64,000 nt of DNA from Sunxiuqinia elliptica (lineage in GTDB: Bacteria > Bacteroidota > Bacteroidia > Bacteroidales > Prolixibacteraceae). This document shows, piece by piece, positions 33,573 through 42,417 of this stretch (within the stretch, counting starts at the first letter, position 1; every line of letters starts with the position of its first letter). A program made the position numbers and the translations under genes. The notes under the pieces are model-generated. The model made no database searches. It was not told the DNA's origin and worked only from the letters and a program-made list of their open reading frames with translations. The DNA lies in assembly GCF_900113005.1 (NCBI RefSeq), contig NZ_FONW01000002.1:372001-436000 (forward strand), read 5' to 3'.

Positions 33573-34295
33573 ATGATGAACCTGCGACTAAAATTACTTG
33601 CACTAACCTTTTTATCGATTATTTCTGTTTCGGCTCAAGATGATTTTATATCCTTATTTAATGGGAAGAATTTGGATGGTTGGGTTGAAAAGAAGGCTCA
33701 TCGTGACCGCTATTACCATTTCTTTCGGGTCATTGATGGGACGATCATGGCCAATTCTTTGAATAATCCGGAACATGATTATGCCTGGTTATATTCAGAA
33801 AAAGAATACAGCGATTTTGAATTGAAGTTTAAGTTCCGGGCATTTAAAACCAGCACCGGAAATAGCGGTGTTCAGGTGCGGTCCCGTTATGATGATGAGG
33901 CTTATTGGATGAATGGGCCTCAAATTGATATTCATCCTCCAGGTCCTTGGCGTACGGGGATGATTTGGGATGAAACAAAAGGGAACCAGCGTTGGATTTT
34001 TCCCAATATTCCTAAAAATGCCTGGGTGAATGAGTCGATGCAACGCAAGAAATTGATGTTTTACTATGCCGAGGAAACCAACCAGTGGAATGTGATGCGG
34101 ATTCGATGTGTGGGAACCTCTATTGAAGCTTGGCTCAATGGAATGAAAATTACAAACTACGAAGGAGCTGGCGTGTTGAATGACGAAACACATCGTAGTC
34201 TTGGCGTTGGCATGAAAGGGCACATTGCTTTCCAAATTCATGAAAAAGATGCACTGATTCTCCAGCTAAAAGAGATTTTCATTAAAGAGTTGTAA
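33573..34295 (+). CDS. Secreted DUF1080 (3-keto-disaccharide hydrolase-like) protein
   Basis: A 240-residue exported protein (signal peptide to about residue 22) made of one concanavalin-like DUF1080/3-keto-disaccharide hydrolase domain. Typical marks are LFNGKNLDGW at the start, SGVQVRSR and the WNVMRIRCVGTSIEAWLNGMKIT segment that forms the jelly-roll edge, ending in HIAFQIHEKDALILQLKEIFIKEL. Family members cleave or bind 3-keto sugars; activity is not proven here. It is transcribed divergently from the Tat aldo/keto reductase, which suggests joint use in sugar oxidation/reduction outside the cytoplasm (inference). ATG 33573 is followed immediately by a second ATG; either may serve. Confidence 0.85.
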   Translation: MMNLRLKLLALTFLSIISVSAQDDFISLFNGKNLDGWVEKKAHRDRYYHFFRVIDGTIMANSLNNPEHDYAWLYSEKEYSDFELKFKFRAFKTSTGNSGVQVRSRYDDEAYWMNGPQIDIHPPGPWRTGMIWDETKGNQRWIFPNIPKNAWVNESMQRKKLMFYYAEETNQWNVMRIRCVGTSIEAWLNGMKITNYEGAGVLNDETHRSLGVGMKGHIAFQIHEKDALILQLKEIFIKEL

Positions 34296-34366
34296 GCGTT
34301 TGGGACAGACTTTTTTGTGGATTATCGAGCTAACAGTTCAATAGCTTTAATCAAGCGTGTTTTTGG

Positions 34367-34398
34367 CTAGCTAGAAAGTTTGTAATCTTTCTAGCTAG
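34367..34398. repeat. Perfect 12-bp inverted repeat in a 381-base gap
   Basis: CTAGCTAGAAAG (34367-34378) and CTTTCTAGCTAG (34387-34398) flank an eight-base loop. There is no T-run directly after it on either strand, so a terminator is doubtful; an operator or RNA hairpin is possible. The rest of the gap (34296-34676) holds the foldase terminator and no recognisable gene. Confidence 0.5.
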
Positions 34399-34623
34399 TT
34401 GATTGCCCGCCTTTTTTGAGTGATGTCGTGTGAGCTATTCTGAAAAGGAAATAGATCGTCTTTGGATTGGTTTTTACCTCATCCTATAAGATTGGTGTTT
34501 CTATTGGAAGATCCTTGTGATACTTCTTCAAGAAATAGCAGAGTCGGAATCTAGCTCGATTTGGAATGAAAGGATCTTCTTAATCTTTTGCTTCGGATAA
34601 GCAGCAAAGGAAAGTTTAGGACA

Positions 34624-34650
34624 TAAAAAAAGCAGGCTGATTAGCCTGCT
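34624..34650 (-). terminator. Rho-independent terminator of the eight-gene nadB-ppiD run
   Basis: Eight-base-pair stem AGCAGGCT (34631-34638) / AGCCTGCT (34643-34650) with a four-base loop; the minus-strand tail is a run of seven T residues. It lies 26 bases after the ppiD stop. Confidence 0.85.
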
Positions 34651-34676
34651 TCCTTATATTTTGACTGGAAATCCGA

Positions 34677-36791
34677 TTAATAGAACTTCGCACGTTTGTC
34701 TTCAATTTCAATGGCATTTCTTTGAGCTTCGTAAGCTTGGTAAGCTGCACGATAACCCATGGCTTGGTTCAAGCGTGATTGCTCAGCCAATACATCTTCG
34801 TCTGATCCTTCAGAGATCGAAACAACTTTGGCTAGGTAAACTCCGTTGTTACCTACGATTGGAGCAGAAACCTGATCTTGTTTTAGGTTGGCTACTGTAC
34901 CAATAACGGCAGGTTCCATGCCTACTGCAGGTATTGAAGTAGAATTGAACGTTAAGCCATTGGCATCTTTCACGTCAACATTCAGTTTTGTTGCTGCAAC
35001 TTGTAGGTCGTTTCCTTGAATGGCTTCGGCCATCTTAGTTTTTAAAGCTTCACCTTTCTTTTGTTTCTTCACAGCCAACTCAACGCGAGGACGAACTTCT
35101 TCAAAGCTAGCAGTTCCTTCTTCGGTTGCTCCGGCCAAGGCCGCAATTACAAAGCTATCACCCAATTCGAAAATAGCAGAACCTTCGTTGTTGTGAAGAA
35201 TATCTTCCATATCGGCTTGGTAAGCAGCGCGAATTAAAGAACGCGATTGTTCCAAACCTCTAACTTCACGGTCATTTTCACCTACAGTTGCAATCTTTTT
35301 AGTCAATTTTTCGTTGGCTATTGCTTCATTGAATGCTTCGTAGTTTTGGTTCTCTGCTACAAATTTACTAGCCAAAGAGTAGACATTTTGGTAGGTTTGA
35401 GTACTTGGTTCAACAGCACGTGATAAAATTGCCAAGCGAACATTTTTGACTTCTTTTCCACGTTTTGTTGGTTGAATCAAGTGAACACCAAACTGAGATG
35501 TTGTCGTATAAAGTTCATTAACTTCTCCGTTGAAAGCAGCATCTTCGAAAGGTTTTACCATTTGATTTCTTTTGAACCAACCAAGGTCTCCTCCTTTGCG
35601 AGCCGAACCTGGATCTTCAGAATACTGCTCAGCCAAGGTTGCAAATTTAGTTCCGTTCTCAATCAATCCTTTCAGGCTGTCGGCTAAGGCCATGGCAGCA
35701 GGGTAGCTACCTACAGTTTCTGGCTTAATCAGGATATGACGAGCTTGAACTGAATCTGGCAGGTCTTTGAAATCATCAATTTTTACCAATTGATAAGCGT
35801 TGCCTTCTTTGTAAGGGCCATAAACATCACCAACTTTTCCTTCAAAAGCAAAGTCTGCCAAGTTTGCAGGCAGTTCACTTTTCTTTTGGTAAAGGTCTTC
35901 GAAGCGAATGTCTGAATTTACGTTTACGTACTGTTCGTTGTCAGCAACGTTGGCAAATTCAGTTTTTACATCTTCAACCCATTTTAGGGTGTTGGCGTCA
36001 TCAGCTTCTGATGCTTTTACATCGAAGGTAATGTATTCGATGGTGCGGCTTTCCGCTTGTTTGTAATCGTCAAGGTGCTCGTTGTAATAGTCTTTCAGTT
36101 CTTTGTCTGTTACCGCAATTGCGCTATCAGGCATGGCGCTAAAAGGCAAACGAACGTACTGCATATTCACTTGGTGATTTTTAGCAGTCAGGCTGTTTTT
36201 AGCTTCAGCACTGGTTGTATAAAGTCCTTGGCGAACCAAATTGGTGTATTTGGTTTGAATACGCTCTTCTTTAATTTGTTGCTCAATATATAGCCAATAA
36301 GCTTTTTGTTGGGCTGTAGCATTGGTCTCCAACGATTTCAGGAATTGCAGAACAGCAGTTTTATCCACTTGTCCGGTTTGAGGGTTACGGAAAAGTTGTT
36401 GGATGATTGGGTGCAGGTTAGATCCCTGAACCATATCGAAAAGCTCATCCGAAGTTACTGTTAAACCTAAATCGTCATAAACTTCGCTCATTACGATTTC
36501 ACGAACTAAATTTTGCCAAGCTTGCTCACGCACCTGAACCCAAGCGTTATCATCAAGCTGTGTGCTCCCGGTGTTCATTTTGTAAATTTCGGCAATTTCT
36601 TCAATCCGCTTTTGGAAATCAGGATACTGCACAGATTCACCATTAATATCGGCCACTTCAAGCTGTTGTGGTCTTAATAATGAACTACCTGAGCGAAGCA
36701 TGTCACCTAAAATAAAGGCAACCAATGCGAGACCAATAATGATCGCTACCAATAATCCGGCACGATTTCTTATTCTCTGTAGTGTAGCCAT
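34677..36791 (-). CDS. PpiD/SurA-like periplasmic peptidyl-prolyl isomerase
   Basis: Inner-membrane-anchored periplasmic foldase of 704 residues that probably assists outer-membrane protein folding. The N terminus is a membrane anchor (residues 12-32, GLLVAIIIGLALVAFILGDM), then a SurA-N-like chaperone region, a parvulin rotamase domain at about 345-450 (ARHILIKPETVGS, EDPGSARKGGDLGWF, FEDAAFNGEVNE, FGVHLIQPTKRG) and a C-terminal chaperone region. The general size and topology match E. coli PpiD (623 residues). It is last in the eight-gene co-directional set read from nadB and is 95 bases from the CorC-like gene. Confidence 0.9.
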   Translation of the reverse strand: MATLQRIRNRAGLLVAIIIGLALVAFILGDMLRSGSSLLRPQQLEVADINGESVQYPDFQKRIEEIAEIYKMNTGSTQLDDNAWVQVREQAWQNLVREIVMSEVYDDLGLTVTSDELFDMVQGSNLHPIIQQLFRNPQTGQVDKTAVLQFLKSLETNATAQQKAYWLYIEQQIKEERIQTKYTNLVRQGLYTTSAEAKNSLTAKNHQVNMQYVRLPFSAMPDSAIAVTDKELKDYYNEHLDDYKQAESRTIEYITFDVKASEADDANTLKWVEDVKTEFANVADNEQYVNVNSDIRFEDLYQKKSELPANLADFAFEGKVGDVYGPYKEGNAYQLVKIDDFKDLPDSVQARHILIKPETVGSYPAAMALADSLKGLIENGTKFATLAEQYSEDPGSARKGGDLGWFKRNQMVKPFEDAAFNGEVNELYTTTSQFGVHLIQPTKRGKEVKNVRLAILSRAVEPSTQTYQNVYSLASKFVAENQNYEAFNEAIANEKLTKKIATVGENDREVRGLEQSRSLIRAAYQADMEDILHNNEGSAIFELGDSFVIAALAGATEEGTASFEEVRPRVELAVKKQKKGEALKTKMAEAIQGNDLQVAATKLNVDVKDANGLTFNSTSIPAVGMEPAVIGTVANLKQDQVSAPIVGNNGVYLAKVVSISEGSDEDVLAEQSRLNQAMGYRAAYQAYEAQRNAIEIEDKRAKFY

Positions 36792-36886
36792 TGACTAAAT
36801 AATTATTGAATTATGATTCTACTTATTTTTTTCGAGCTACGAAGATAGCAATTTTAAGAATTAATCCTTAAGATTCATTTTTTATT

Positions 36887-38158
36887 TTAGGTGTTGTCCA
36901 ATATCTTAAGGTTTACCAGCTCGATCTTGGTATTTGTAGCTTTTAATATCTTAAAACGGTAGTGCTCAATGTCTATGACGGTATTTATTTTGGGAATACT
37001 CTCGTGATGGAAAAGGATAAATCCAGCAAGCGTTTCAAAATTTTCTTCAACGGGGAATCCGAGGTTGTATTTTTCGTTTAGATCATCCAACTCTATTCGA
37101 GCTGAAAGAATGTATTCGTTTTCACTCAGTTTACGTTCTACAAAATCAATGGTGTCGTGCTCATCTTCAATTTCACCAAAAATTTCTTCCAAAATATCTT
37201 CGCTGGTAACCATGCCAGAGGTTCCTCCAAATTCATCGACAACAATGGCGATACTGCGGTGTTGCTGGATAAATTTACTCAGCAATTTGCTTGCAGGCAT
37301 TGTTTCGGGAACAATGAGCACCTTATTTAGGTTTGAGCGGATTGATCCTGGATTGGAGAATATGGTGGAGTGGTGGATGTATCCAATGATATTGTCGATA
37401 TTATCCTGGTAGAAAAGGATACGGGAATACCCGGTTTCAATGAATTTTTGGATCAATTCATCCATGGACGAATTAACATCCATAACTTCCATTTCGGTTC
37501 GAGGAACCATAACTTCTCGCAGCTTGACTTTGGAGAAGTCTAATGCATTTCGAAATAGTTTTACCTCGTTTTCAACTTCTTCCTCGCCAAATGTTTGATC
37601 TTCGTTTTGCTCTTTAACAAAGTGATCAAGGTCGACTCGGTTAAAGACTGTTTTTTTGACTTGTTTGCTGTAGGTGGATTTAAAAAACACTTTTAGCAAA
37701 GCACTGGAAATTCCCATGGTTAATTTGGTCACCGGGTAAAAAAGAAAGTAGAAAAAGGCCAAAGGGATGGAAAAAAAACGCAAAAAGGTATTGGGATTGA
37801 TTCGGAATAATGTTTTGGGTAAAAACTCAGCTGTCACCAGAATCAATAAGGTTGAGCTGATGGTTTGTAACAGTAAGACGAGACTGTCAGTCTGAACCCA
37901 CCGAAAGAAAAAGGGTTCCAGAAGTTTAGCAAAGGCAATCCCGTAAATTACCAAAGCAATATTGTTCCCGACCAACATGGTGGCAATGTATTGCCCCGGA
38001 TGCTGCGTAAATAGCGATAAAATACGAGCGCTAACAAAATTTTGTTGTTTGTCGAGTTCAAGCCGGAGTTTATTGGCTGAAACGAATGCAATTTCCATCC
38101 CGGAAAAAAAAGCTGAAAAGAGAATGGTGACAAAAATCGTGATAATCAGGACTTCCAT
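36887..38158 (-). CDS. CNNM/CorC-type hemolysin family membrane protein
   Basis: A 423-residue member of the DUF21-CBS-CorC family, linked to Mg2+/Co2+ homeostasis. The DUF21 membrane domain occupies about residues 1-190 (MEVLIITIFVTILFSAFFSGMEIAF, FVSANKLRLELDK), two CBS domains follow at about 210-330 (LREVMVPRTEMEVMD, GYSRILFYQDNIDNIIGYIH, IVVDEFGGTSGMVTSEDILEEIFGEIEDEHD), and a CorC_HlyC domain ends the protein (about 340-423). Gene order next to lptC and a TPR protein is conserved in Bacteroidota as far as I know. Transport substrate is uncertain. Confidence 0.88.
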   Translation of the reverse strand: MEVLIITIFVTILFSAFFSGMEIAFVSANKLRLELDKQQNFVSARILSLFTQHPGQYIATMLVGNNIALVIYGIAFAKLLEPFFFRWVQTDSLVLLLQTISSTLLILVTAEFLPKTLFRINPNTFLRFFSIPLAFFYFLFYPVTKLTMGISSALLKVFFKSTYSKQVKKTVFNRVDLDHFVKEQNEDQTFGEEEVENEVKLFRNALDFSKVKLREVMVPRTEMEVMDVNSSMDELIQKFIETGYSRILFYQDNIDNIIGYIHHSTIFSNPGSIRSNLNKVLIVPETMPASKLLSKFIQQHRSIAIVVDEFGGTSGMVTSEDILEEIFGEIEDEHDTIDFVERKLSENEYILSARIELDDLNEKYNLGFPVEENFETLAGFILFHHESIPKINTVIDIEHYRFKILKATNTKIELVNLKILDNT

Positions 38159-38164
38159 GGAGTT

Positions 38165-38761
38165 TTATTCTTCTACTTCGAAATAAAGTGGGCCTCTCGG
38201 CTTTTTAATTTGCCAATTGGATAAATTCTGGTCTGACTCAAGGCCAATCCCTGTTAGTACTCCATCTTTACGGATAATTTTGACAAATTGTTCAGAATAA
38301 ATTTTTCCCTTCTCTTCTTCCCAAATCAACTCTTCTGTTTTTAGCGTGTCTCCTTGAGGGTTGACAGCAACGACATCATTCTGTGCTTCCCAGCGTTGAT
38401 CTTTTTCGAAGTACCGGGCATAGTTGGATGTGATGCTTGCAATTTGCTCCATCTTTTCATTGTAACGTTGAATGGCTACCCCTTCAGGAAATTCAATGAA
38501 TGGAGGCTCTGCTTGATCGAAATGAATAAATTTTGGGGTAGTTAACTTGAAGCGAATAATCGATGAGTCAGACTGAATCATTTCATAATTTTCAGCTTCA
38601 ATGCTTGCCAATTTTTCCCCAGCTGAGAATTCTTTGATCTTCTCAATTTTATTGGCACAAGAAAAGAAAAGCATCGCAATTCCCATTGAGAGAATTGCAA
38701 TGCTTACTTTTGAATATTGTGTGTGTGCTAACTTACTTCGCACGAGCTTTTGTTGTTTCAT
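38165..38761 (-). CDS. lptC: LPS export periplasmic protein LptC
   Basis: Component of the LPS transport bridge that passes lipopolysaccharide from the inner-membrane ABC complex to LptA. The product is about 198 residues with a lipoprotein-type signal (FFSC), a jelly-roll beta-strand-rich body (DSSIIRFKLTTPKFIHFD, GVAIQRYNEKMEQIASITSNYARYF, LIWEEEKGKIYSEQFVKIIRKDG) and a short C terminus. The gene starts within the 3' end of the TPR protein gene (29-base overlap if ATG 38761 is right; ATG 38794 is the alternative), so translation is probably coupled. LptC in Bacteroidota is often annotated from context. Confidence 0.83.
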   Translation of the reverse strand: MKQQKLVRSKLAHTQYSKVSIAILSMGIAMLFFSCANKIEKIKEFSAGEKLASIEAENYEMIQSDSSIIRFKLTTPKFIHFDQAEPPFIEFPEGVAIQRYNEKMEQIASITSNYARYFEKDQRWEAQNDVVAVNPQGDTLKTEELIWEEEKGKIYSEQFVKIIRKDGVLTGIGLESDQNLSNWQIKKPRGPLYFEVEE

Positions 38762-40367
38762 TAATCCAGCTACCAATTTTATAGCTTTGTCCATCTTGTA
38801 ATCCCTGGAAGAACATAGTCTCTTTATCAGGGAAGTAACGTTTGTAAATATTGATCTTTTCGTTTGCCGAAGTAAATACCTCAGGATCTACTCTTTTGGC
38901 TTTTTGATAGTAGTCAATAGCTAACCAATACAAAGTCAGGTGCTCGAATTCACTTTCACCATAGTGCTTGCTGTATTGTGCGTAAATGTCGCCAATCAGG
39001 ATGTAAGAACGGCCAGAATTTGGATTATTGGCAATTGCTTTGCGAGCTAAATTACGAGCTTCCTGGAAGTTGTGTTCTTTAGCAAAAATGAACAAACCTA
39101 ATTCGTAATAGTATTTAGCTAACAATTCTTTATCTGTTTCTGACTCAATCGCATTTCTATAATATTCTTTGGCACGATCAAATTGATCACGTTTTACGAA
39201 CAGACGAGCCATGTTGAATGCTGCCTCAGCCGAAGGTTCCATGCTATACAGTTTTTCTGATGCTGAAGCAAATAATTCACTTTCGGTACAGTCTTGACGA
39301 TCAAGAATACGAAGCATCTTTTTCAGTTCGTCAATATCTTGTGCAATTTCATCAAACTGTGGCTCATAAAGTGCGATTAGTGCTTCACAGTCAGCTGCAC
39401 CACTGGTTTGGAACAAGCGATCAAGCAATTCTTTCGCAGTCGTGTATTTTTCGCTGTCTGGTTCTTTGCTCAAATAGTTGTTGACAATTTCAGAAGCTGT
39501 TTGGTAGTTGGCTGCCACTTTTTCTTTTGGGAATTCACCCATGGCAAATAGACGTCTTGTTGCTTGCATGTATACAACTAATACAGCAACTTCAGTTTCG
39601 TTTTTTTCTAACTCAATGGCTTCTTCCAGGTAACCATATCCTTCTTTAAGGATTGATTTAAGTTGATTGTCATCAAGATTTTCATTTCCTAGCTTGTACT
39701 TCAATAAATCAGTACCCTGACGTCCACGAACGTAACCTTTTTGGTCAAAGTATTTGATTCGACGGTTATATACAGACATTAACGAGTCAATCATTGCATT
39801 TTTCTCATCCCAATTTTCTGTATCATTAACGAATGAGTCATACATGTTAGCTCCATGGATGTATAGGTTAAGTGTCGCTTTTGGGTATTTGCTATACACT
39901 TTTCTCCAAGGTGCAAGAGCTGATTTGTAGTCATCCTGTTTGTAAAATTGGTCATACATTGACAGGTTATTCATGAAGTCACGATCTTTAGCCTTAATCA
40001 ACTCTTGGCTTGTTCTAAGATCAATTCCTCCAGCAACGGTTGGTGTTGCTCCTTTAGCAGGAAGCTCGCCATCAAAACTGAAGTCAATTGAATTACTGGT
40101 ATTGCCTTCAATGTCCAGTTTGCGGCTATCGTCAATAAACGTAAATTTTAAGTACTTTGACTTATCGCTCGCTTCAATCTCATACTTCCCGTCAAAGCTG
40201 GTCATGTATGTGTCGTTCGATTTGTGTGCTTCTACAGTAACCCCGGCAGCAGGTTCCCCTCCCCGGTAAACGGTGCCTTTGATAACTCGTTGTGCAATTG
40301 ACGCTAAGCTTGTCATTGCTACAAGAGCTACGGTAAGCAAAATAGTTTTGGAAAATAAAGGTTTCAT
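38733..40367 (-). CDS. TPR-repeat protein with a carboxypeptidase-regulatory-like N terminus
   Basis: A 544-residue exported protein (signal peptide to about residue 25, SIAQR). Residues 30-100 form a CarboxypepD_reg-like sandwich (VIKGTVYRGGEPAAGVTVEAHK, FDGKYEIEASD). The rest is helical with tetratricopeptide-type pairs (YKSALAPWRKVYSKYP, AAFNMARLFVKRDQFDRAKEYYRNAIE, AKYYYELGLFIFAKEHNFQEARNLARKAI, ALYWLAIDYYQKAKRVDP-like). It sits between the outer-membrane barrel gene and lptC, whose start it overlaps, so a periplasmic scaffolding role in envelope assembly is plausible. Function is not established. Confidence 0.78.
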   Translation of the reverse strand: MKPLFSKTILLTVALVAMTSLASIAQRVIKGTVYRGGEPAAGVTVEAHKSNDTYMTSFDGKYEIEASDKSKYLKFTFIDDSRKLDIEGNTSNSIDFSFDGELPAKGATPTVAGGIDLRTSQELIKAKDRDFMNNLSMYDQFYKQDDYKSALAPWRKVYSKYPKATLNLYIHGANMYDSFVNDTENWDEKNAMIDSLMSVYNRRIKYFDQKGYVRGRQGTDLLKYKLGNENLDDNQLKSILKEGYGYLEEAIELEKNETEVAVLVVYMQATRRLFAMGEFPKEKVAANYQTASEIVNNYLSKEPDSEKYTTAKELLDRLFQTSGAADCEALIALYEPQFDEIAQDIDELKKMLRILDRQDCTESELFASASEKLYSMEPSAEAAFNMARLFVKRDQFDRAKEYYRNAIESETDKELLAKYYYELGLFIFAKEHNFQEARNLARKAIANNPNSGRSYILIGDIYAQYSKHYGESEFEHLTLYWLAIDYYQKAKRVDPEVFTSANEKINIYKRYFPDKETMFFQGLQDGQSYKIGSWINETTKARAK

Positions 40368-40399
40368 GATCAAGAATATTTTAGTTACACTTTTTTTGA

Positions 40400-41680
40400 T
40401 TAGTCAAATTTCTGTTGCATAAACCAGCGATCAGCCAGGTTCAAATATAAACTTATTTTGGTATAGTTTTCACGGATCAAGTTATCTTTAACCGTACCTC
40501 GACGACCAAACTCTACAGCCAAATTAATCGTTGATTTAGAACGTGTGACTGGTAATCCTACACCAAAACTCATGCCAGTTTCATTAAGCTGTTGGTTATT
40601 AATCTTCAAGTAGGACTTGTCGGTATGTATTCCGGCCCGGTAGCGGATGCGTTTAAAGTAGCTTCTGATGGAAGATCCTTCTGGAATATACTCAGCGCCC
40701 AAGCTAAGTCTTGTTTGGTTTGTTAACTCAGGAATTGTGCTTCCGAAGAATTTGGCGTCACTCCATTTTGAGTGATAGAAATCAGCGTTTACTTCGAGTT
40801 TGTGAAGTTGCGTATAAGTCACCCCAAAGCCAAAGCTGGTTGGTAGTTGAATGGCGTTCTTGTCATCAACGATTGTACTAATTGAATCGGCAATGGTGTT
40901 ACTCCCTAGTCTTAAAAGCTTTTGCTGGTTGAGTGAATGGAAGGCTGTAAAATCAGATTTTTTCTCAAAGGTTGCTCCCAGAGTTAGGTGTTTATCGTTT
41001 TGCAATGGGATATTGTATTGCATCCCTAGTAAGTAGGCAAAGTCTCTTAAGCGAGTACGTTCCACCTCTTGAAAAGTGTATTGCGAAGCATCGTCCAGAA
41101 AATGGATGGAGTTGTTCTGGTCAAGCGTTCCGAAGAGGTAATATACATTTGCTCCAACAGACAAGGATTCGTTGATATTGAATCCGGCGCCAATATAAGC
41201 CTTGGAAATTGTTCCAGTTCCGAAGTAGTCCGACTGGACTCTGCCGACTCCGGGAAGTTCTTCTACAACCGATATTTCATAGCCTTTATCTGCAAAAGGA
41301 GTGATTCCCATAGTTGCAGCAGCCCACCGTGTAATTGGGAAACTGAAAGAAAAGTAGCGGAAGTTGACATCGTTAGTGGTATACTTTGAATTGGCGGATT
41401 TGTACTCAGAAAAGCGTCCGTCTGCTCCAAATTCAAAGATGAAAGACATACTGTCAACGGCAGCATAGGATGCTGGGTTGGCGGTGTTGATTTGCAGTTG
41501 ATGTCTGCTACCTAATGATGCACCTCCCATGCCAGCAAAACGCCCGTATGAGTAAGAATGAAGATCTCCTAACCCAAAACGAGAAAATGGTGACGAAGTG
41601 TTGTTATTTTGCGCGAACGAAGTCAATCCAATTAGAACGAATAATCCGCTGATGAAAATTCCGTTAAGTCTCTTTAACAT
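40400..41680 (-). CDS. Outer-membrane beta-barrel protein (FadL/OmpP1-like)
   Basis: A 426-residue exported protein (signal peptide to about residue 23) whose body is a run of amphipathic beta-strands typical of a beta-barrel. The N-terminal NNNTSSPFSRFGLGDL and MGGASLGSRHQLQINTANPASYAAVD are characteristic of Bacteroidota OmpP1/FadL-like and PorV-type outer-membrane proteins. The last residues, DRWFMQQKFD, end in a charged residue and the barrel-closing aromatic pattern is modest. It overlaps the coaX stop by 17 bases and is followed after 32 bases by the TPR protein gene. Ligand unknown. Confidence 0.75.
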   Translation of the reverse strand: MLKRLNGIFISGLFVLIGLTSFAQNNNTSSPFSRFGLGDLHSYSYGRFAGMGGASLGSRHQLQINTANPASYAAVDSMSFIFEFGADGRFSEYKSANSKYTTNDVNFRYFSFSFPITRWAAATMGITPFADKGYEISVVEELPGVGRVQSDYFGTGTISKAYIGAGFNINESLSVGANVYYLFGTLDQNNSIHFLDDASQYTFQEVERTRLRDFAYLLGMQYNIPLQNDKHLTLGATFEKKSDFTAFHSLNQQKLLRLGSNTIADSISTIVDDKNAIQLPTSFGFGVTYTQLHKLEVNADFYHSKWSDAKFFGSTIPELTNQTRLSLGAEYIPEGSSIRSYFKRIRYRAGIHTDKSYLKINNQQLNETGMSFGVGLPVTRSKSTINLAVEFGRRGTVKDNLIRENYTKISLYLNLADRWFMQQKFD

Positions 41681-42398
41681 TGTATTCCAGAATTCTGTTT
41701 AAACCGATGAGCGTTAAATTAAAGTTTACAAAGATGGAATTTTTTAACTTCTTATCAAAGAATTTAGCATCACCGCCAGTAATAATGATTTCTAAATTTT
41801 CGTAAATAGTGTTAAAGTATTCGATGTATTGTTGTACCTCGAATAATAATCCCATTTGCACCCCTGCCTGAATGGCTGTTGAGGTGTTCGAACCAAGCAT
41901 TGGAAAATCGTCTGAACTTTCAACCAAAGGTAACTTCCCTGTAAAATGACTTAAAGCTTTAAAACGCGTGCTTAAGCCTGGAGAAATATTGCCGCCTAAA
42001 TACTCGTTATTGGCTGTCACCAACTCGTAAGTAATGGCTGTTCCGGCATCAATTACCAAAACATTTTTTCCTGGAAAAATTTCGGTAGCTCCAACAGCTG
42101 CTGCCAAACGATCCTTTCCCAAGGTGTCTGGTGTTTCATACCGATTGATCAAAGGAACTGGCGTACTAGCATCAAGTTCAATAAAGTACTTGAAGGATTT
42201 TTGTAGAAATTGCTTGAGTTCTTTCGGATACTCGCGAACCGAGGAAAGAATCGCATGGTTTAGGTCGGCATGCTCATCGAGCAGTAGCTGCAGGTGTGCA
42301 ACATTCAGCTCGTCCAATGGCACATTGAACATGAGGTCCCGTTCATTAAACAGGGCCAGTTTGATGCGACTGTTGCCGATGTCGATAACTAAATTCAT
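41664..42398 (-). CDS. coaX: Type III pantothenate kinase
   Basis: First step of coenzyme A synthesis: pantothenate + ATP to 4'-phosphopantothenate. The 244-residue protein begins MNLVIDIGNSRIKLALF, the phosphate-1 motif of the ASKHA fold, and has ILSSVREYP, NRYETPDTLGKDRLAAA (substrate-binding and catalytic region with the conserved Asp) and VLVIDAGTAITYELV (phosphate-2). The reading frame is open to 42506, but the true start is ATG 42398 because the upstream part overlaps nadC. It lies 19 bases after nadC and overlaps the barrel gene, so it is coupled to both. Confidence 0.93.
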   Translation of the reverse strand: MNLVIDIGNSRIKLALFNERDLMFNVPLDELNVAHLQLLLDEHADLNHAILSSVREYPKELKQFLQKSFKYFIELDASTPVPLINRYETPDTLGKDRLAAAVGATEIFPGKNVLVIDAGTAITYELVTANNEYLGGNISPGLSTRFKALSHFTGKLPLVESSDDFPMLGSNTSTAIQAGVQMGLLFEVQQYIEYFNTIYENLEIIITGGDAKFFDKKLKNSIFVNFNLTLIGLNRILEYNVKET

Positions 42399-42417
42399 GC
42401 GAGACGTTCTCTTGTTT

